Shown here piece by piece: positions 1 to 9,910 of a stretch of DNA of 64,000 nt (positions are counted from its first letter, which is position 1; the number at the start of each line of letters is the position of its first letter). Below the pieces are notes generated by a model. The model made no database searches. It had not been told where the DNA came from and worked only from the letters and a program-made list of their open reading frames with translations. A program made the position numbers and the translations under genes. This stretch comes from an uncultured Selenomonadales bacterium (GTDB lineage Bacteria > Bacillota > Negativicutes > Selenomonadales > Selenomonadaceae), in the NCBI GenBank assembly GCA_946408355.1, contig CAMJRX010000001.1, positions 1 through 64,000 of the forward strand, given 5' to 3'.

Positions 1-172
1 TCGTCTCTTTTTCCTCGCGCGAATTGGGTTCGTAGCCAAGATAACTTTCCATTTCGCCATTAAGCATAGCCTCAAACATCGGTCCGAAGACTTCTTTTAG
101 AGCCGCTTGCATTTCGGCGACACTTTGGGGCTTGTACTGGGCGATAATGGCTTGAGCAATTCTCCGACTGTG
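1..172 (-). pseudogene. IS256/mutator-family transposase, N-terminal fragment
   Basis: Read on the minus strand, this frame gives RRIAQAIIAQYKPQSVAEM, then KEVFGPMFEAMLNGEMESYL and GYEPNSREEKET. This is the conserved N-terminal part of IS256-family transposases (family recognition from memory). The frame is closed by a TGA at 173-175 just upstream and has no ATG before EMQAAL. The 5' end is therefore missing or frameshifted, and residues resembling the missing start lie in another frame. The gene continues past the left edge, so whether the rest is intact cannot be judged. It marks mobile DNA next to the glycerol operon. Confidence 0.72.
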
Positions 173-393
173 TCAGCGATTTTGTGTAAATAGCAAACCG
201 CCTAGAAACACCAACTTTTTCTAAGATTATGAAAGATGAAATTCGTCGTCGGAGAAACGCTCTGTTACGCGTTGTCTCTTCTTTCAAGTCACTCGAAAGA
301 TTGTTCTTTGAAAGAATGGCGTCAAATCAACGATTCTAATTACACAAAACTCCTGACACTGCCGATAAAACAGTATTTTTTCTCGCTCGTTTA

Positions 394-458
394 TGCTAAG
401 ATGTTTGTAATTCATTGTTCATCCTGCCTTTTTTGGTATGGTTACAAACATTTTAGCA
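394..458. repeat. 17-bp inverted repeat, one mismatch, 31-nt spacer
   Basis: Arms at 394-410 (TGCTAAGATGTTTGTAA) and 442-458 (TTACAAACATTTTAGCA) are complementary except at one position. The arms are AT-rich and no poly-T follows, so this is not a typical terminator. It could be an IS end remnant or a protein-binding site. The function is unknown. Confidence 0.6.
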
Positions 459-510
459 GGAAACTATGAGTTTTTTATTTGTTGCACTTGGATTGTATAT
501 TCACGAAAAT

Positions 511-547
511 AAAAAGCCGAGAGCGATTAAGCCCTCGACTTTTTTTG
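511..547 (-). terminator. Rho-independent terminator, end of glycerol operon
   Basis: A hairpin (GCCGAGAGC / GCCCTCGAC, loop GATTAA) is flanked by an A-run on one side and a T-run on the other. It can therefore work in both directions. It lies about 20 nt beyond the glpF stop codon. Confidence 0.75.
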
Positions 548-564
548 TTGCTAAGAAAATATTT

Positions 565-1290
565 TCAGATTGCGCCACCTGCAGACGCGACAATATAAGC
601 TACCGCTGCACCGACAAACGGACCAGCAATCGGAACCCAAGCATAGCCCCAATCGGAACCGCCTTTACCGGCAATCGGTAGAATAGCATGAGCAATACGC
701 GGACCTAAATCACGAGCAGGATTCATTGCATAGCCCGTAGGACCACCGAGCGACAAGCCCAAAGCAACAATCAAAATGCCAACCATATAAGGACCGTAGC
801 CAGGAACGAGTTGACCAACAGGTTTGCCGAAAATCATCCAGATAACAAACATAAGGAAGAAAGTCGCAATAGCTTCGCACAAGAAGTTAGCAATAGGGCT
901 ACGAATAGCAGGACCCGTTGCAAAGACGCCGAGTTTAGCGGCAGGGTCTTCCGTCTTTTCCCAGTGCGGAAGGTATGCTAACCAAACGATAGCTGCTCCG
1001 AGAATTGCCCCGACGAGTTGCGCGGCAGAAGTCGCTAAAAATTGTGTAGGAGTATAAATGCCGACCATAGTTTTGGCGAGCGTGACGGCAGGATTTAAAT
1101 CGCCTTGAGGAGCACCGAGCGTAATCGCAGTGAAAACGCCCAACGTAACTGCAAATCCCCAGCCTAAAGCTATGCAAACCCAGCCGGCACCTTGTCCTTT
1201 GGAGTTCGTCAACGTCATATTCGCGCAGACGCCGCAACCAAAGACGATAAGCACCATTGTTCCCATAAATTCGCCGAATAAATTATCCAT
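565..1290 (-). CDS. glpF: Glycerol uptake facilitator (aquaporin/MIP family)
   Basis: This 241-residue inner-membrane channel is predicted to pass glycerol by facilitated diffusion. Both half-helix NPA motifs are present: GDLNPAVTLA near residue 65 and AMNPARDLGPR near residue 190. The Asp right after the second NPAR is typical of glycerol facilitators rather than water-only aquaporins (family knowledge). Six hydrophobic segments are visible. The ATG has a strong AGGAGG upstream. It is the last gene of the operon glpA-B-C-K-F, which supports glycerol rather than water as substrate. Confidence 0.93.
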   Translation of the reverse strand: MDNLFGEFMGTMVLIVFGCGVCANMTLTNSKGQGAGWVCIALGWGFAVTLGVFTAITLGAPQGDLNPAVTLAKTMVGIYTPTQFLATSAAQLVGAILGAAIVWLAYLPHWEKTEDPAAKLGVFATGPAIRSPIANFLCEAIATFFLMFVIWMIFGKPVGQLVPGYGPYMVGILIVALGLSLGGPTGYAMNPARDLGPRIAHAILPIAGKGGSDWGYAWVPIAGPFVGAAVAYIVASAGGAI

Positions 1291-1358
1291 GAATAATACC
1301 TCCTTAAGGGACGGGAGGCGAAAATTTCCCGTCCCAAAATGTTTCAGGCAAATAAATT

Positions 1359-2876
<1,518 letters not shown>

Positions 2877-2910
2877 TTAAAACAAATTAACCGGAAAAAT
2901 TTTCACCTCC

Positions 2911-4116
2911 TTAAGCATACGCCTTAGCAAGAATTTCAATCGGGTGGACAGGCTTAATATCGGTGCCGTGATGAATTTGCATTCGACAAGTACCGCAATC
3001 GCTGATAACTTTGTCGAAGTCTTTTTTCTTAATGCGCTCAAAAAGTTTTGCGCCAATCTTCATAGAAATTTCGTATTTATCTTTGCGGAAACCGTAATTG
3101 CCGGAAATGCCACAACAGCCTGCGTCAGCGAGATTAACTTTTGCTCCGGCTTCCTCTAAAATGTCCTGCGCGGGAAGTCCGATTGCTTGCGACTTTAAGT
3201 GGCAAGGTACGTGATACAAAAGTTTTTGACTAAGCGGCTTAAAGTTGTCGTTGAATTCGCCGCGCTCCTGCAAAATCTCCAAAAACTCAAAAGCGTCGTA
3301 AACATTCGTAGCCGCCTCGTGGAATTGTTCTTCGCCAAAAAGTTCGTGATATTCTTCTTTAAGCATAAGCGAACAGCTCGTACACGGCGTAACGACGGGA
3401 ATACCTTTTTTCTTCCAGTCAAGAATTCGGGCAACGTTATTATCTGCGTGCTGTCTAGCCTCGTCAAGAAAGCCCATGACGACCAACGGCGAACCACAAC
3501 AGTTAAAGCCCTTGTCGATTAAAACTTCGTAGCCGTTAGCGTTCATGACTTTAACAAAAGCCTCGCCGACTTGCGGTTCGTTGTCGTTAATAAAACAGCC
3601 CGTGAACATGACAATTTTTTTGCCGCTTGCAGTTTGTTTGATTCGCGGAAAATAATCTTTAAACGAAGTCGACGCATAAGCGGGCATATTGCGTTCACCG
3701 GCAATCCCCAACGCGCTAAATACACCTAAAGTTTTACCAAGCCCCATGCCAATATTAGAGAACGTCGCACCAAAAGGAATTTTGCGAATCAATTTAGCCA
3801 TGCGCTCGCCGTGCGCTAACATATCTTCTGAGCGCAGGTGTCCATGCTTTTTGTAATATTCGGCGCGTTGCAACATGTTAAGCGTAGAAACTGCCACGCC
3901 CGAAGGACAAGCACGGTCGCAACTTTTGCAGTTGGAGCAGTAATTCAAACTTTCCTCAATGTCCTCTTGCGAAAAATGCATGCGTCCATGCGCCGGACCG
4001 ACGAGCTTAGGACCGCGATATTCTTTGACAGCCGCCATGACGGGACAATTCGCCATGCAGGACGTACACGAAAGACAGCGGTCACCCGTGAAAATTGCTT
4101 GAGTTTTGTCGCTCAT
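2911..4116 (-). CDS. glpC: Anaerobic glycerol-3-phosphate dehydrogenase subunit C
   Basis: This 401-residue iron-sulfur subunit is expected to pass electrons from the GlpAB flavoproteins to the quinone pool. Two ferredoxin-type [4Fe-4S] motifs lie at the N-terminus: CLSCTSCMANCP near residue 15 and CSNCKSCDRACP near residue 60. Two cysteine-rich CCG-domain modules follow, containing NCCGSP and GCCGISG with their upstream cysteines. There is no clear membrane helix, as is usual for GlpC. A GGGAGG ribosome site precedes the ATG. It lies 15 nt after glpB, consistent with co-transcription. Confidence 0.94.
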   Translation of the reverse strand: MSDKTQAIFTGDRCLSCTSCMANCPVMAAVKEYRGPKLVGPAHGRMHFSQEDIEESLNYCSNCKSCDRACPSGVAVSTLNMLQRAEYYKKHGHLRSEDMLAHGERMAKLIRKIPFGATFSNIGMGLGKTLGVFSALGIAGERNMPAYASTSFKDYFPRIKQTASGKKIVMFTGCFINDNEPQVGEAFVKVMNANGYEVLIDKGFNCCGSPLVVMGFLDEARQHADNNVARILDWKKKGIPVVTPCTSCSLMLKEEYHELFGEEQFHEAATNVYDAFEFLEILQERGEFNDNFKPLSQKLLYHVPCHLKSQAIGLPAQDILEEAGAKVNLADAGCCGISGNYGFRKDKYEISMKIGAKLFERIKKKDFDKVISDCGTCRMQIHHGTDIKPVHPIEILAKAYA

Positions 4117-4131
4117 TTCGTAAACCTCCCT

Positions 4132-5346
4132 TTAAATCGTCGCGGCTTTATACGCCGAAGAAATTGCAATGCCGCCCGCTGAACGTTCAAAAATTTTATC
4201 GCAACCGCCTAGATTCGCGCCGACCACATGCAGATTGTCATAAAGGATTTTGCCGTTCTCGTCAGCGGGGTTTAAATTATCGTTCGTAAGAATTCCCGTC
4301 ATCGAAAAGCCCTGCGGTTTATCGCTGAAAAGATTTTTATTGCTCCAATTTTCCGCGCCCGTCGGGAAGAAAACCGGAATGTCAAAAATCGGTTCGACGG
4401 GATTATCAAAGTCGCGCATAGTTATTCCGCCGCTGTAAAAACCTCCCGTCGCCAGAATAACTTTTTTAGCACGGAAAATTTTTTCGCGGACAACATTTGC
4501 TACAACGACGCCCGTAACTTTTTTCCCTTCGACGACGCCACGCACAACTTTTGAGTTCTCGAAAACACGGACGCCGGATTTTTGTAGATATTTTATAAAA
4601 GCGCGTTGCAAACGAATTCCAGGTGGCGAGGGCGGTAAACAAGTCGTCTCGATAACTTCTGCGCGGATTTGAGTTGTAATAACGGAGCGCGAAAAATTCC
4701 CCATAACGCCCAAAATCGGCGGAATTATAATCGCGTCGTCGTCAGCGGCTTTTAATGATTTTAATTCATTAGCAAGCTGTTGCTCGTTGTCAGTCAGAAG
4801 TTGCGCGGCATCCATACAAGTAATATCGCGCCCGCCCAAAAGTTTCAGGTCAATTTTGGCAACGTCGAAAGTTTTATCGGGGAAATATTTCTTAAGATTA
4901 TTGGCAATCATCGCCGCGTAAAAATCTTTCAAGCCCTTAATCTCGACGACGAAAATTTTTTTCTTATTAACAAGATTGCTGGCGTCCATAGATTCGGGAA
5001 CGAGGCAAGAATATTTCAGCGTGCCAACAGCCGTAACGACGGGAATTTGAGCACTTAATCTGCCAACGTAGGGAAGATTGGCCTGCGCGGCAACGTCGCA
5101 GAAAAATTTCGCCGCTGAATCAATAGCTTTAAGCCCGATTTTTTTATAGGGGTGATGAGCGGGCAAATTTTTAATCGCGGCATCGGGAGCTTTAGCGTTT
5201 ATAATATCAATCGTGCCACTCATCAACGGCAGAGAACCAGAGCCATAAGTCAGCAACATAACTTTTTGTTGGTGATTAGCCGCAACAGCCGCCGCCATAA
5301 ATCCTGCAAGCCCGCCGCCAATTACAATAACATCAGAAATTTTCAT
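4132..5346 (-). CDS. glpB: Anaerobic glycerol-3-phosphate dehydrogenase subunit B
   Basis: This is the 404-residue flavoprotein subunit of the anaerobic dehydrogenase. The N-terminal Rossmann FAD motif VIVIGGGLAGF is at residues 5-15, and a second dinucleotide-type stretch, KVILATGGFYSGG, lies near residue 300. The reading frame is open further upstream inside glpA. The ATG at 5346 has AGGAGGTG in front and overlaps the glpA stop codon (ATGA), a classic translational-coupling arrangement. Low overall conservation is normal for GlpB, so the assignment rests on the domain plus its place between glpA and glpC. Confidence 0.92.
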   Translation of the reverse strand: MKISDVIVIGGGLAGFMAAAVAANHQQKVMLLTYGSGSLPLMSGTIDIINAKAPDAAIKNLPAHHPYKKIGLKAIDSAAKFFCDVAAQANLPYVGRLSAQIPVVTAVGTLKYSCLVPESMDASNLVNKKKIFVVEIKGLKDFYAAMIANNLKKYFPDKTFDVAKIDLKLLGGRDITCMDAAQLLTDNEQQLANELKSLKAADDDAIIIPPILGVMGNFSRSVITTQIRAEVIETTCLPPSPPGIRLQRAFIKYLQKSGVRVFENSKVVRGVVEGKKVTGVVVANVVREKIFRAKKVILATGGFYSGGITMRDFDNPVEPIFDIPVFFPTGAENWSNKNLFSDKPQGFSMTGILTNDNLNPADENGKILYDNLHVVGANLGGCDKIFERSAGGIAISSAYKAATI

Positions 5347-6956
5347 TGCGGCGCACCTCCTCCAACGTTCATTGAAAGTTCGTAGATTGAGCGCGTCATT
5401 TCCGTTTCGCGTAATGTCCTGCCCAAAAGCACGGGGCGAATTCCTTTCCAACGTCCTTGCAAAAATTCTTTCATGCGAGTTAAGGAATCTTTAGCAGTTG
5501 ATTCGACGCCCATATCAGCGAAGACAGCCGCCGCCCTCAATGCGCAGAAATTACCTTGACAAGTGCCCATACCAATTCGCGTCCGGCGTCTAACGTCGTT
5601 GACAATAAAGCTGGTGTCGTCTTTGCAAATTTCCTCGACTTCAGCGCGTGTAACGTTTTCGCATTCGCAAACTAATTCGCGGCTTTCGGGGTCACCTTCC
5701 AGACGCTCAACGACTTTTTTAAATCTGTCGACGCCTAAACGAGTTGCCGCAAGGTTGACGCCGTAAGACGGGAAAAACTTTTTAGCGCGGTCTTTATCGT
5801 TTTGTGAAACTTCCTCGACAAGCGGTTCTTCAGCCGTACGACAAGCAGTTTTATTGTTAAGCTTAGCGCAGATTTGGTCGCACATTTTTTCCGCCATAAG
5901 CCGATAAGTAGTGAACTTGCCGCCGACGATTGTAAAGAAACCTTTTAAGCCGTCATTAGCATGGTCAACGATTGCAAAGCCACGCGAGGCACTACGTCCA
6001 ACTGCGCCGCCCGGCGGAATGTAAAGCGGTCTGGAGCCTGCAAACGTCCTTAAAATTCTAAAGTCGCGCAAGTCCTCAAAAGTTTCCTCGCCGATTTTTA
6101 AAAGGCTCTCAACTTCCTCGCGTGAAGTGCTCGTATCTTCAGGGTCGGGCACGCTCATTGACGACGTACCTAAAATTGTTATCGAACCGTGCGGAACAAA
6201 AATATCGCCGTCGGAAGATTTATGCAAACGATTGACGACATGATTAACTATTCGCTGATTGAAGGCAATCAAAGTTCCCTTGTCCGGTTGAACGCCGATT
6301 TCGACGCCCGCCAATTTGCCGACAAAGCCAGCCCAGCCGCCCGCCGCATTAACCGCAATATCACAGCCAATTTCGTATTCTTCGCCGGTAAATTGGTCGC
6401 GAACTTTAACGCCGCGCAGTTCTCCGTTCACCGTATCAAAGCCGATAACTTCCGTGTAAGTTTTGAGTTGCCCGCCGTAACGTTTCGACGAATCAATAAG
6501 TTGCCACGCCATACGAAAACCATCGACTGCCGCGTCGGGAACAAGATACGCGCTTTTAACGTGTTTGCGCGAAAGTCTCGGCTCCAATTTAAAAGCTTCT
6601 TCCAAAGTTATGGGCGTCGCCTCAATTCCACTGTCAGCGCAACCTTTAACCCAAAGTTCCTCGTAAGCCTCATCGTCAATATCAAGGCGTGTGAACATAC
6701 CGCCGCAAGGCTCGACGCACGACTTACCGATTTTGCGCATGATTTGGTTTTCGATAATGCACTCTTTAGCCGCTTCCTGGTCTTTAACGGCATAACGTCC
6801 GCCGCTGTGTAAAAGTCCATGATAGCGCGAGCTTGCACCGTTAACCAAATCATTTTTCTCGACGAGCAGAGCTTTGACGCCGCGCATAGATAAATCGCGC
6901 AAAATTCCCAGCCCCGTTGCTCCGCCGCCGATTACAACGACCGTAGTTTTTTCCAT
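5343..6956 (-). CDS. glpA: Anaerobic glycerol-3-phosphate dehydrogenase subunit A
   Basis: This 537-residue catalytic FAD subunit oxidises sn-glycerol 3-phosphate to dihydroxyacetone phosphate. The FAD-binding motif VVVIGGGATGLG starts near residue 6, and the YHGLLHSGGRYAV stretch is typical of GlpA/GlpD. The C-terminal [2Fe-2S] BFD-like domain is present, with cysteines near 430, 432, 466 and 471 (CECENV and CQGNFC). The chosen ATG at 6956 follows CAGGTGAG, and the open frame beyond it lacks a start with a ribosome site. It is the first gene of the operon. Confidence 0.95.
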   Translation of the reverse strand: MEKTTVVVIGGGATGLGILRDLSMRGVKALLVEKNDLVNGASSRYHGLLHSGGRYAVKDQEAAKECIIENQIMRKIGKSCVEPCGGMFTRLDIDDEAYEELWVKGCADSGIEATPITLEEAFKLEPRLSRKHVKSAYLVPDAAVDGFRMAWQLIDSSKRYGGQLKTYTEVIGFDTVNGELRGVKVRDQFTGEEYEIGCDIAVNAAGGWAGFVGKLAGVEIGVQPDKGTLIAFNQRIVNHVVNRLHKSSDGDIFVPHGSITILGTSSMSVPDPEDTSTSREEVESLLKIGEETFEDLRDFRILRTFAGSRPLYIPPGGAVGRSASRGFAIVDHANDGLKGFFTIVGGKFTTYRLMAEKMCDQICAKLNNKTACRTAEEPLVEEVSQNDKDRAKKFFPSYGVNLAATRLGVDRFKKVVERLEGDPESRELVCECENVTRAEVEEICKDDTSFIVNDVRRRTRIGMGTCQGNFCALRAAAVFADMGVESTAKDSLTRMKEFLQGRWKGIRPVLLGRTLRETEMTRSIYELSMNVGGGAPQ

Positions 6957-7002
6957 ACTGCTCACCTGCTTTGCTGTAACTCTCCTGAAAATTTTATGTA
7001 AA

Positions 7003-7031
7003 ATTTTATACCACATTTGAATTTAGGTCAA
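7003..7031 (-). promoter_or_regulatory. Sigma-70-type promoter of the glycerol operon
   Basis: On the minus strand, TTGACC (7026-7031) and TAAAAT (7003-7008) are separated by 17 nt. They lie about 50 nt upstream of the glpA start. No regulator gene such as glpR is nearby. Confidence 0.6.
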
Positions 7032-7070
7032 CCATTTGCGGAAAATTTTTCTGAAAATTTTTCGGCGCAT

Positions 7071-7095
7071 AAAAAATCCCCGCTGATTGCAGGGA
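7071..7095 (-). terminator. Rho-independent terminator after the small membrane gene
   Basis: On the minus strand, TCCCTGC / GCGGGGA form a stem with a short loop followed by ATTTTTT. It closes the small gene at 7104-7292 and separates it from the glycerol operon promoter. Confidence 0.65.
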
Positions 7096-7103
7096 AAAAT
7101 TTT

Positions 7104-7292
7104 TCAGTCTTTAAATATCTTGCTTGAAATGAGTTGCCCTACCACGACGCCAGCCAACGCCGCCACTAATGAACTCCAACCGCCGCGATAAAAACACCAA
7201 ATTACAATCGGCAAACAGATTATCGTAGAAAATATAATTCGGAACTTTCGCCTGCCAACTCTGTCGCGAATTCGCCTTAAAAACTTCTTCAT
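7104..7292 (-). CDS. Small basic membrane protein, unknown function
   Basis: A 62-residue protein is predicted from an ATG preceded by AAAGGAG. The N-terminus is strongly basic (MKKFLRRIRDRVGRRKFR). Two hydrophobic segments follow, at about residues 19-33 and 38-54, ending KIFKD. The basic start suggests a cytoplasmic N-terminus. I do not recognise a family. It has its own terminator and stands alone, divergent from the transporter genes. Its size makes it easy to miss, but ribosome site, terminator and membrane pattern together support a real gene. Confidence 0.6.
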   Translation of the reverse strand: MKKFLRRIRDRVGRRKFRIIFSTIICLPIVIWCFYRGGWSSLVAALAGVVVGQLISSKIFKD

Positions 7293-7373
7293 GCTAAACT
7301 CCTTTATACGTCGCAAAAACTTTATCGTCGAACAAAGTATAACAAATTATGCGTTAAACGTCGATAAAAATTT

Positions 7374-7402
7374 TTGACAATTAGGCGTAGGGAAAATATA
7401 AT
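7374..7402 (+). promoter_or_regulatory. Consensus sigma-70-type promoter for the binding-protein array
   Basis: A perfect TTGACA (7374-7379) and a perfect TATAAT (7397-7402) are separated by exactly 17 nt, 45 nt before the first lipoprotein gene. This predicts strong expression unless repressed. Confidence 0.85.
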
Positions 7403-7446
7403 GCGATTGGTTAGACGGCTACTTTTTAATAAGAGAGGTTTTGCGT

Positions 7447-8250
7447 ATGAAAAAAGTTTTATTGCCGTTTCTGCTGATGATTTTTTTTATTAGTTGTTGT
7501 GGTTGCGGGCAAAATTCACATGACATTAACAATCCCAAATATGCAGGTAAACTTATAATCGGAATAGATGACGAATACGCGCCCTTTGGTTTCAGAGATA
7601 AAAACGGCGAACTCGTCGGCTTTGATATTGATTTGGCTAAAGAGGCGGCAAAACGTATGGGCGTTAAACTGGAATTCAAACCTATTGGCTGGAATAACAA
7701 GGAAAATGAATTGGATTCCGGCAATGTCGATATGATTTGGAACGGAATGGATATTACGCCCGAACGTCAAGCGCGTATCCTCTACACCAAGCCTTACATG
7801 AGCAACCGCCAAATTCTTCTGGCTAAAAAAAGTGCTGGTTTTAAACTTAACTCCGAAAACGACTTGGCGAATAAAATCGTCGGGACGCAAGCCGGCTCCA
7901 CCGCCGAAACTTACATTGACGGAAATAAAACTCTCCTAAATAGTTTCAAGGACTTTAAAACTTATCCTACGTTTAAGCAGGCATTTACCGCTTTGACGGA
8001 CGAAAAAGTTGACGTGCTGATTATTGACGAATTGGTTGGACGTTACGAGCTTAGCATAATTCCGCGCAAGTTTGAAGTAATTGATATTACAATCGGTCCT
8101 GTTACGCAACTGGGAATTGGTTTTCGCAAAAGCGATGTTGAGTTGCGCGATAGAGTTCAAAAAGTTTTCGACGAAATGATTGCTGACGGCACGACCAAAA
8201 AAATTTCCGAGCATTGGTTCCAAGCCGACTTGATTACTCATAAAAAATAA
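7447..8250 (+). CDS. Amino-acid ABC transporter binding lipoprotein (1 of 5)
   Basis: This is a 267-residue member of solute-binding family 3 (SBP_bac_3), which captures polar amino acids outside the membrane. A short signal peptide ends in ISCCGC, giving a lipoprotein cysteine. The mature part shows the family pattern DDEYAPFGFRDKNGELVGFD, GNVDMIWNGMDITPER and VVGTQAGS-like KIVGTQAGST. The ATG at 7447 follows AGAGAGG. The gene is the first in an array of five tandem paralogues and is most similar by eye to the next copy, with long identical stretches. Ligand specificity cannot be read from sequence here. Confidence 0.9.
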   Translation: MKKVLLPFLLMIFFISCCGCGQNSHDINNPKYAGKLIIGIDDEYAPFGFRDKNGELVGFDIDLAKEAAKRMGVKLEFKPIGWNNKENELDSGNVDMIWNGMDITPERQARILYTKPYMSNRQILLAKKSAGFKLNSENDLANKIVGTQAGSTAETYIDGNKTLLNSFKDFKTYPTFKQAFTALTDEKVDVLIIDELVGRYELSIIPRKFEVIDITIGPVTQLGIGFRKSDVELRDRVQKVFDEMIADGTTKKISEHWFQADLITHKK

Positions 8251-8273
8251 TTTTTAATAGGAGGATTTGGGGC

Positions 8274-9068
8274 ATGAAAAAATTTTTTCTGCTATTGCTG
8301 GTGATTTTTTTGATTAGCGGCTGTGGACAGGATTCAAACAATGTCAACAATCCGAAATATAAAGGCACACTTGTAATTGGGCTTGATGACGAATACGCGC
8401 CCTTTGGTTTCAGGGATAAAAACGGCGAACTCGTCGGCTTTGACATTGACCTTGCTAAAGAAGCGGCAAAACGTATGGGCGTTAAATTTGACTTCAAACC
8501 CATTGACTGGAATAATAAAGAAAATGAATTGGATTCCGGCAAAATCGATATTATCTGGAATGGGCTAGACATTACGCCCGAACGTCAAGAACGTATTCTC
8601 TACAGCAAGCCTTACATGGACAATCGCCAAATTCTTCTCGCCAAAAAGAGCGCGGACTTTAATTTTACTTCCGAAAACGATTTGGCGGGAAAAATCGTCG
8701 GGACGCAAGCCGGCTCAAATTCCGAAACTTACGTTGACGAAAATAAAACTCTCCTGAACAGCTTTAAGGATTTTAAAACTTATGCCACGTTTAAGCAGGC
8801 ATTTGCTGACTTGTCGGACGGGAAAGTTGACGTGCTGATTGTCGACGAGTTGGCGGCGCATTACGAGCTTAGCAAAATCCCGCGCAAGTTCGAGATAAGC
8901 GAGGTGACAATCGGACCCGTTACGCAACTGGGAATTGGTTTTCGCAAGAGTGATGTTGAGTTGCGCGACAGAGTTCAAAAAGTTTTCGACGAAATGATTG
9001 CTGACGGTACGACTAAAAAAATTTCCGAGCAATGGTTTCAAGCTGATTTGATTACGCATAAGAAGTAA
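8274..9068 (+). CDS. Amino-acid ABC transporter binding lipoprotein (2 of 5)
   Basis: A 264-residue SBP family 3 lipoprotein. The signal peptide ends with the lipobox LISGC. It carries the same blocks as copy 1 (DDEYAPFGFRDKNGEL, WNGLDITPERQERI, GKIVGTQAGSNSETY). The C-terminal 50 residues are almost identical to copy 1, so the duplication looks recent or homogenised. AGGAGG lies just upstream of the ATG, and the 23-nt gap from copy 1 suggests one transcript. Differences concentrate in the central part, where ligand contacts are expected. Confidence 0.9.
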   Translation: MKKFFLLLLVIFLISGCGQDSNNVNNPKYKGTLVIGLDDEYAPFGFRDKNGELVGFDIDLAKEAAKRMGVKFDFKPIDWNNKENELDSGKIDIIWNGLDITPERQERILYSKPYMDNRQILLAKKSADFNFTSENDLAGKIVGTQAGSNSETYVDENKTLLNSFKDFKTYATFKQAFADLSDGKVDVLIVDELAAHYELSKIPRKFEISEVTIGPVTQLGIGFRKSDVELRDRVQKVFDEMIADGTTKKISEQWFQADLITHKK

Positions 9069-9092
9069 ATTTTTATTAAGAGGATTTTAGTT

Positions 9093-9887
9093 ATGAAAAA
9101 GATTTTTTTTCTACTTATAATAATTTTTCTGATGACCGGTTGCGGCGGTGAAAAGAATTCTAACGACGCCAAAAGCCCTAAGCATAGCCGCATAATTACA
9201 GTTGGTTTCGACGAATTCGCGCCAATGGGATTCACAGAAAACGGCGAAGTTGTTGGTTTTGACATTGACCTCGCTAAAGAGGCGGCAAAACGTATGGGGG
9301 TGACGTTTGAATTCAAGCCTATTGATTGGGGCAACAAAGAAAGCGAATTAGATTCTGGTAATGTCGATATGATTTGGAACGGGCTTAGCATGCTTGAAGA
9401 TCGCAAAGAGCACATGACTTTCAGCAAGCCTTACATGGACAACCGCCAAATTATTTTAGTTGCAAAAGACAATCCGCAAGAAATTCATTCTGTGGGCGAC
9501 TTAACAGGAAAAATCGTAGCCGCGCAGGCCGGTTCCACTTCCGAAAATTATATCAACGAAGACGAATACTTAAGAAATAGTTTTGCTAAGTTCAAGACTT
9601 ATCGCAGTATCAACGAGGGATTCAAGAGTTTAAGCAAAGGAGAAATTGACGCGCTGATTACCGACGAGATTGCGGCGCGCTACGAAATAAATAAAAATCC
9701 CGACGCATTTAAAATTGTAGAGGATACGATAGGTCCCGTTGCTCAATTTGGTATTGGTTTTCGCAAAGGCAATACCGAGTTGCGCGATAAAGTTCAACAA
9801 GTTTTCGACAGTATGGTTAAAGACGGTACCGCCAAAAAAATTTCCGAGCAATGGTTCGGTGCCGACTTAATTAAATCAAGCAGGTAA
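9093..9887 (+). CDS. Amino-acid ABC transporter binding lipoprotein (3 of 5)
   Basis: A 264-residue SBP family 3 lipoprotein with lipobox LMTGC. It is more diverged than copies 1 and 2: the first ligand-lobe motif is DEFAPMGFTENGEVVGFD, and TPER is replaced by LEDRKEHM. The C-terminal block (KKISEQWFGADLI) is retained. AAGAGG precedes the ATG, 24 nt after copy 2. The altered pocket-side motifs suggest a different ligand range from copies 1 and 2; that is inference only. Confidence 0.9.
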   Translation: MKKIFFLLIIIFLMTGCGGEKNSNDAKSPKHSRIITVGFDEFAPMGFTENGEVVGFDIDLAKEAAKRMGVTFEFKPIDWGNKESELDSGNVDMIWNGLSMLEDRKEHMTFSKPYMDNRQIILVAKDNPQEIHSVGDLTGKIVAAQAGSTSENYINEDEYLRNSFAKFKTYRSINEGFKSLSKGEIDALITDEIAARYEINKNPDAFKIVEDTIGPVAQFGIGFRKGNTELRDKVQQVFDSMVKDGTAKKISEQWFGADLIKSSR

Positions 9888-9910
9888 ATCTTATAGAAAG
9901 GAAATTAATT

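Larger units (their letters stand above)
173..564. other. Gene-free stretch between IS fragment and glpF
   Basis: No open frame here has a ribosome binding site or a recognisable product. The stretch holds a long inverted repeat (394-458) and, at its right end, the terminator of the glycerol operon. The rest is probably remnant IS flank. Confidence 0.6.

Noticed and set aside
236-469. 77-codon frame beside the IS fragment
   Set aside because: No ribosome site, overlaps the inverted repeat, and the product resembles nothing I recognise.
565-1290. Overlapping frames on both strands of glpF, glpK, glpC, glpB and glpA
   Set aside because: Shadows of well-supported enzymes; none has its own ribosome site or recognisable domain.
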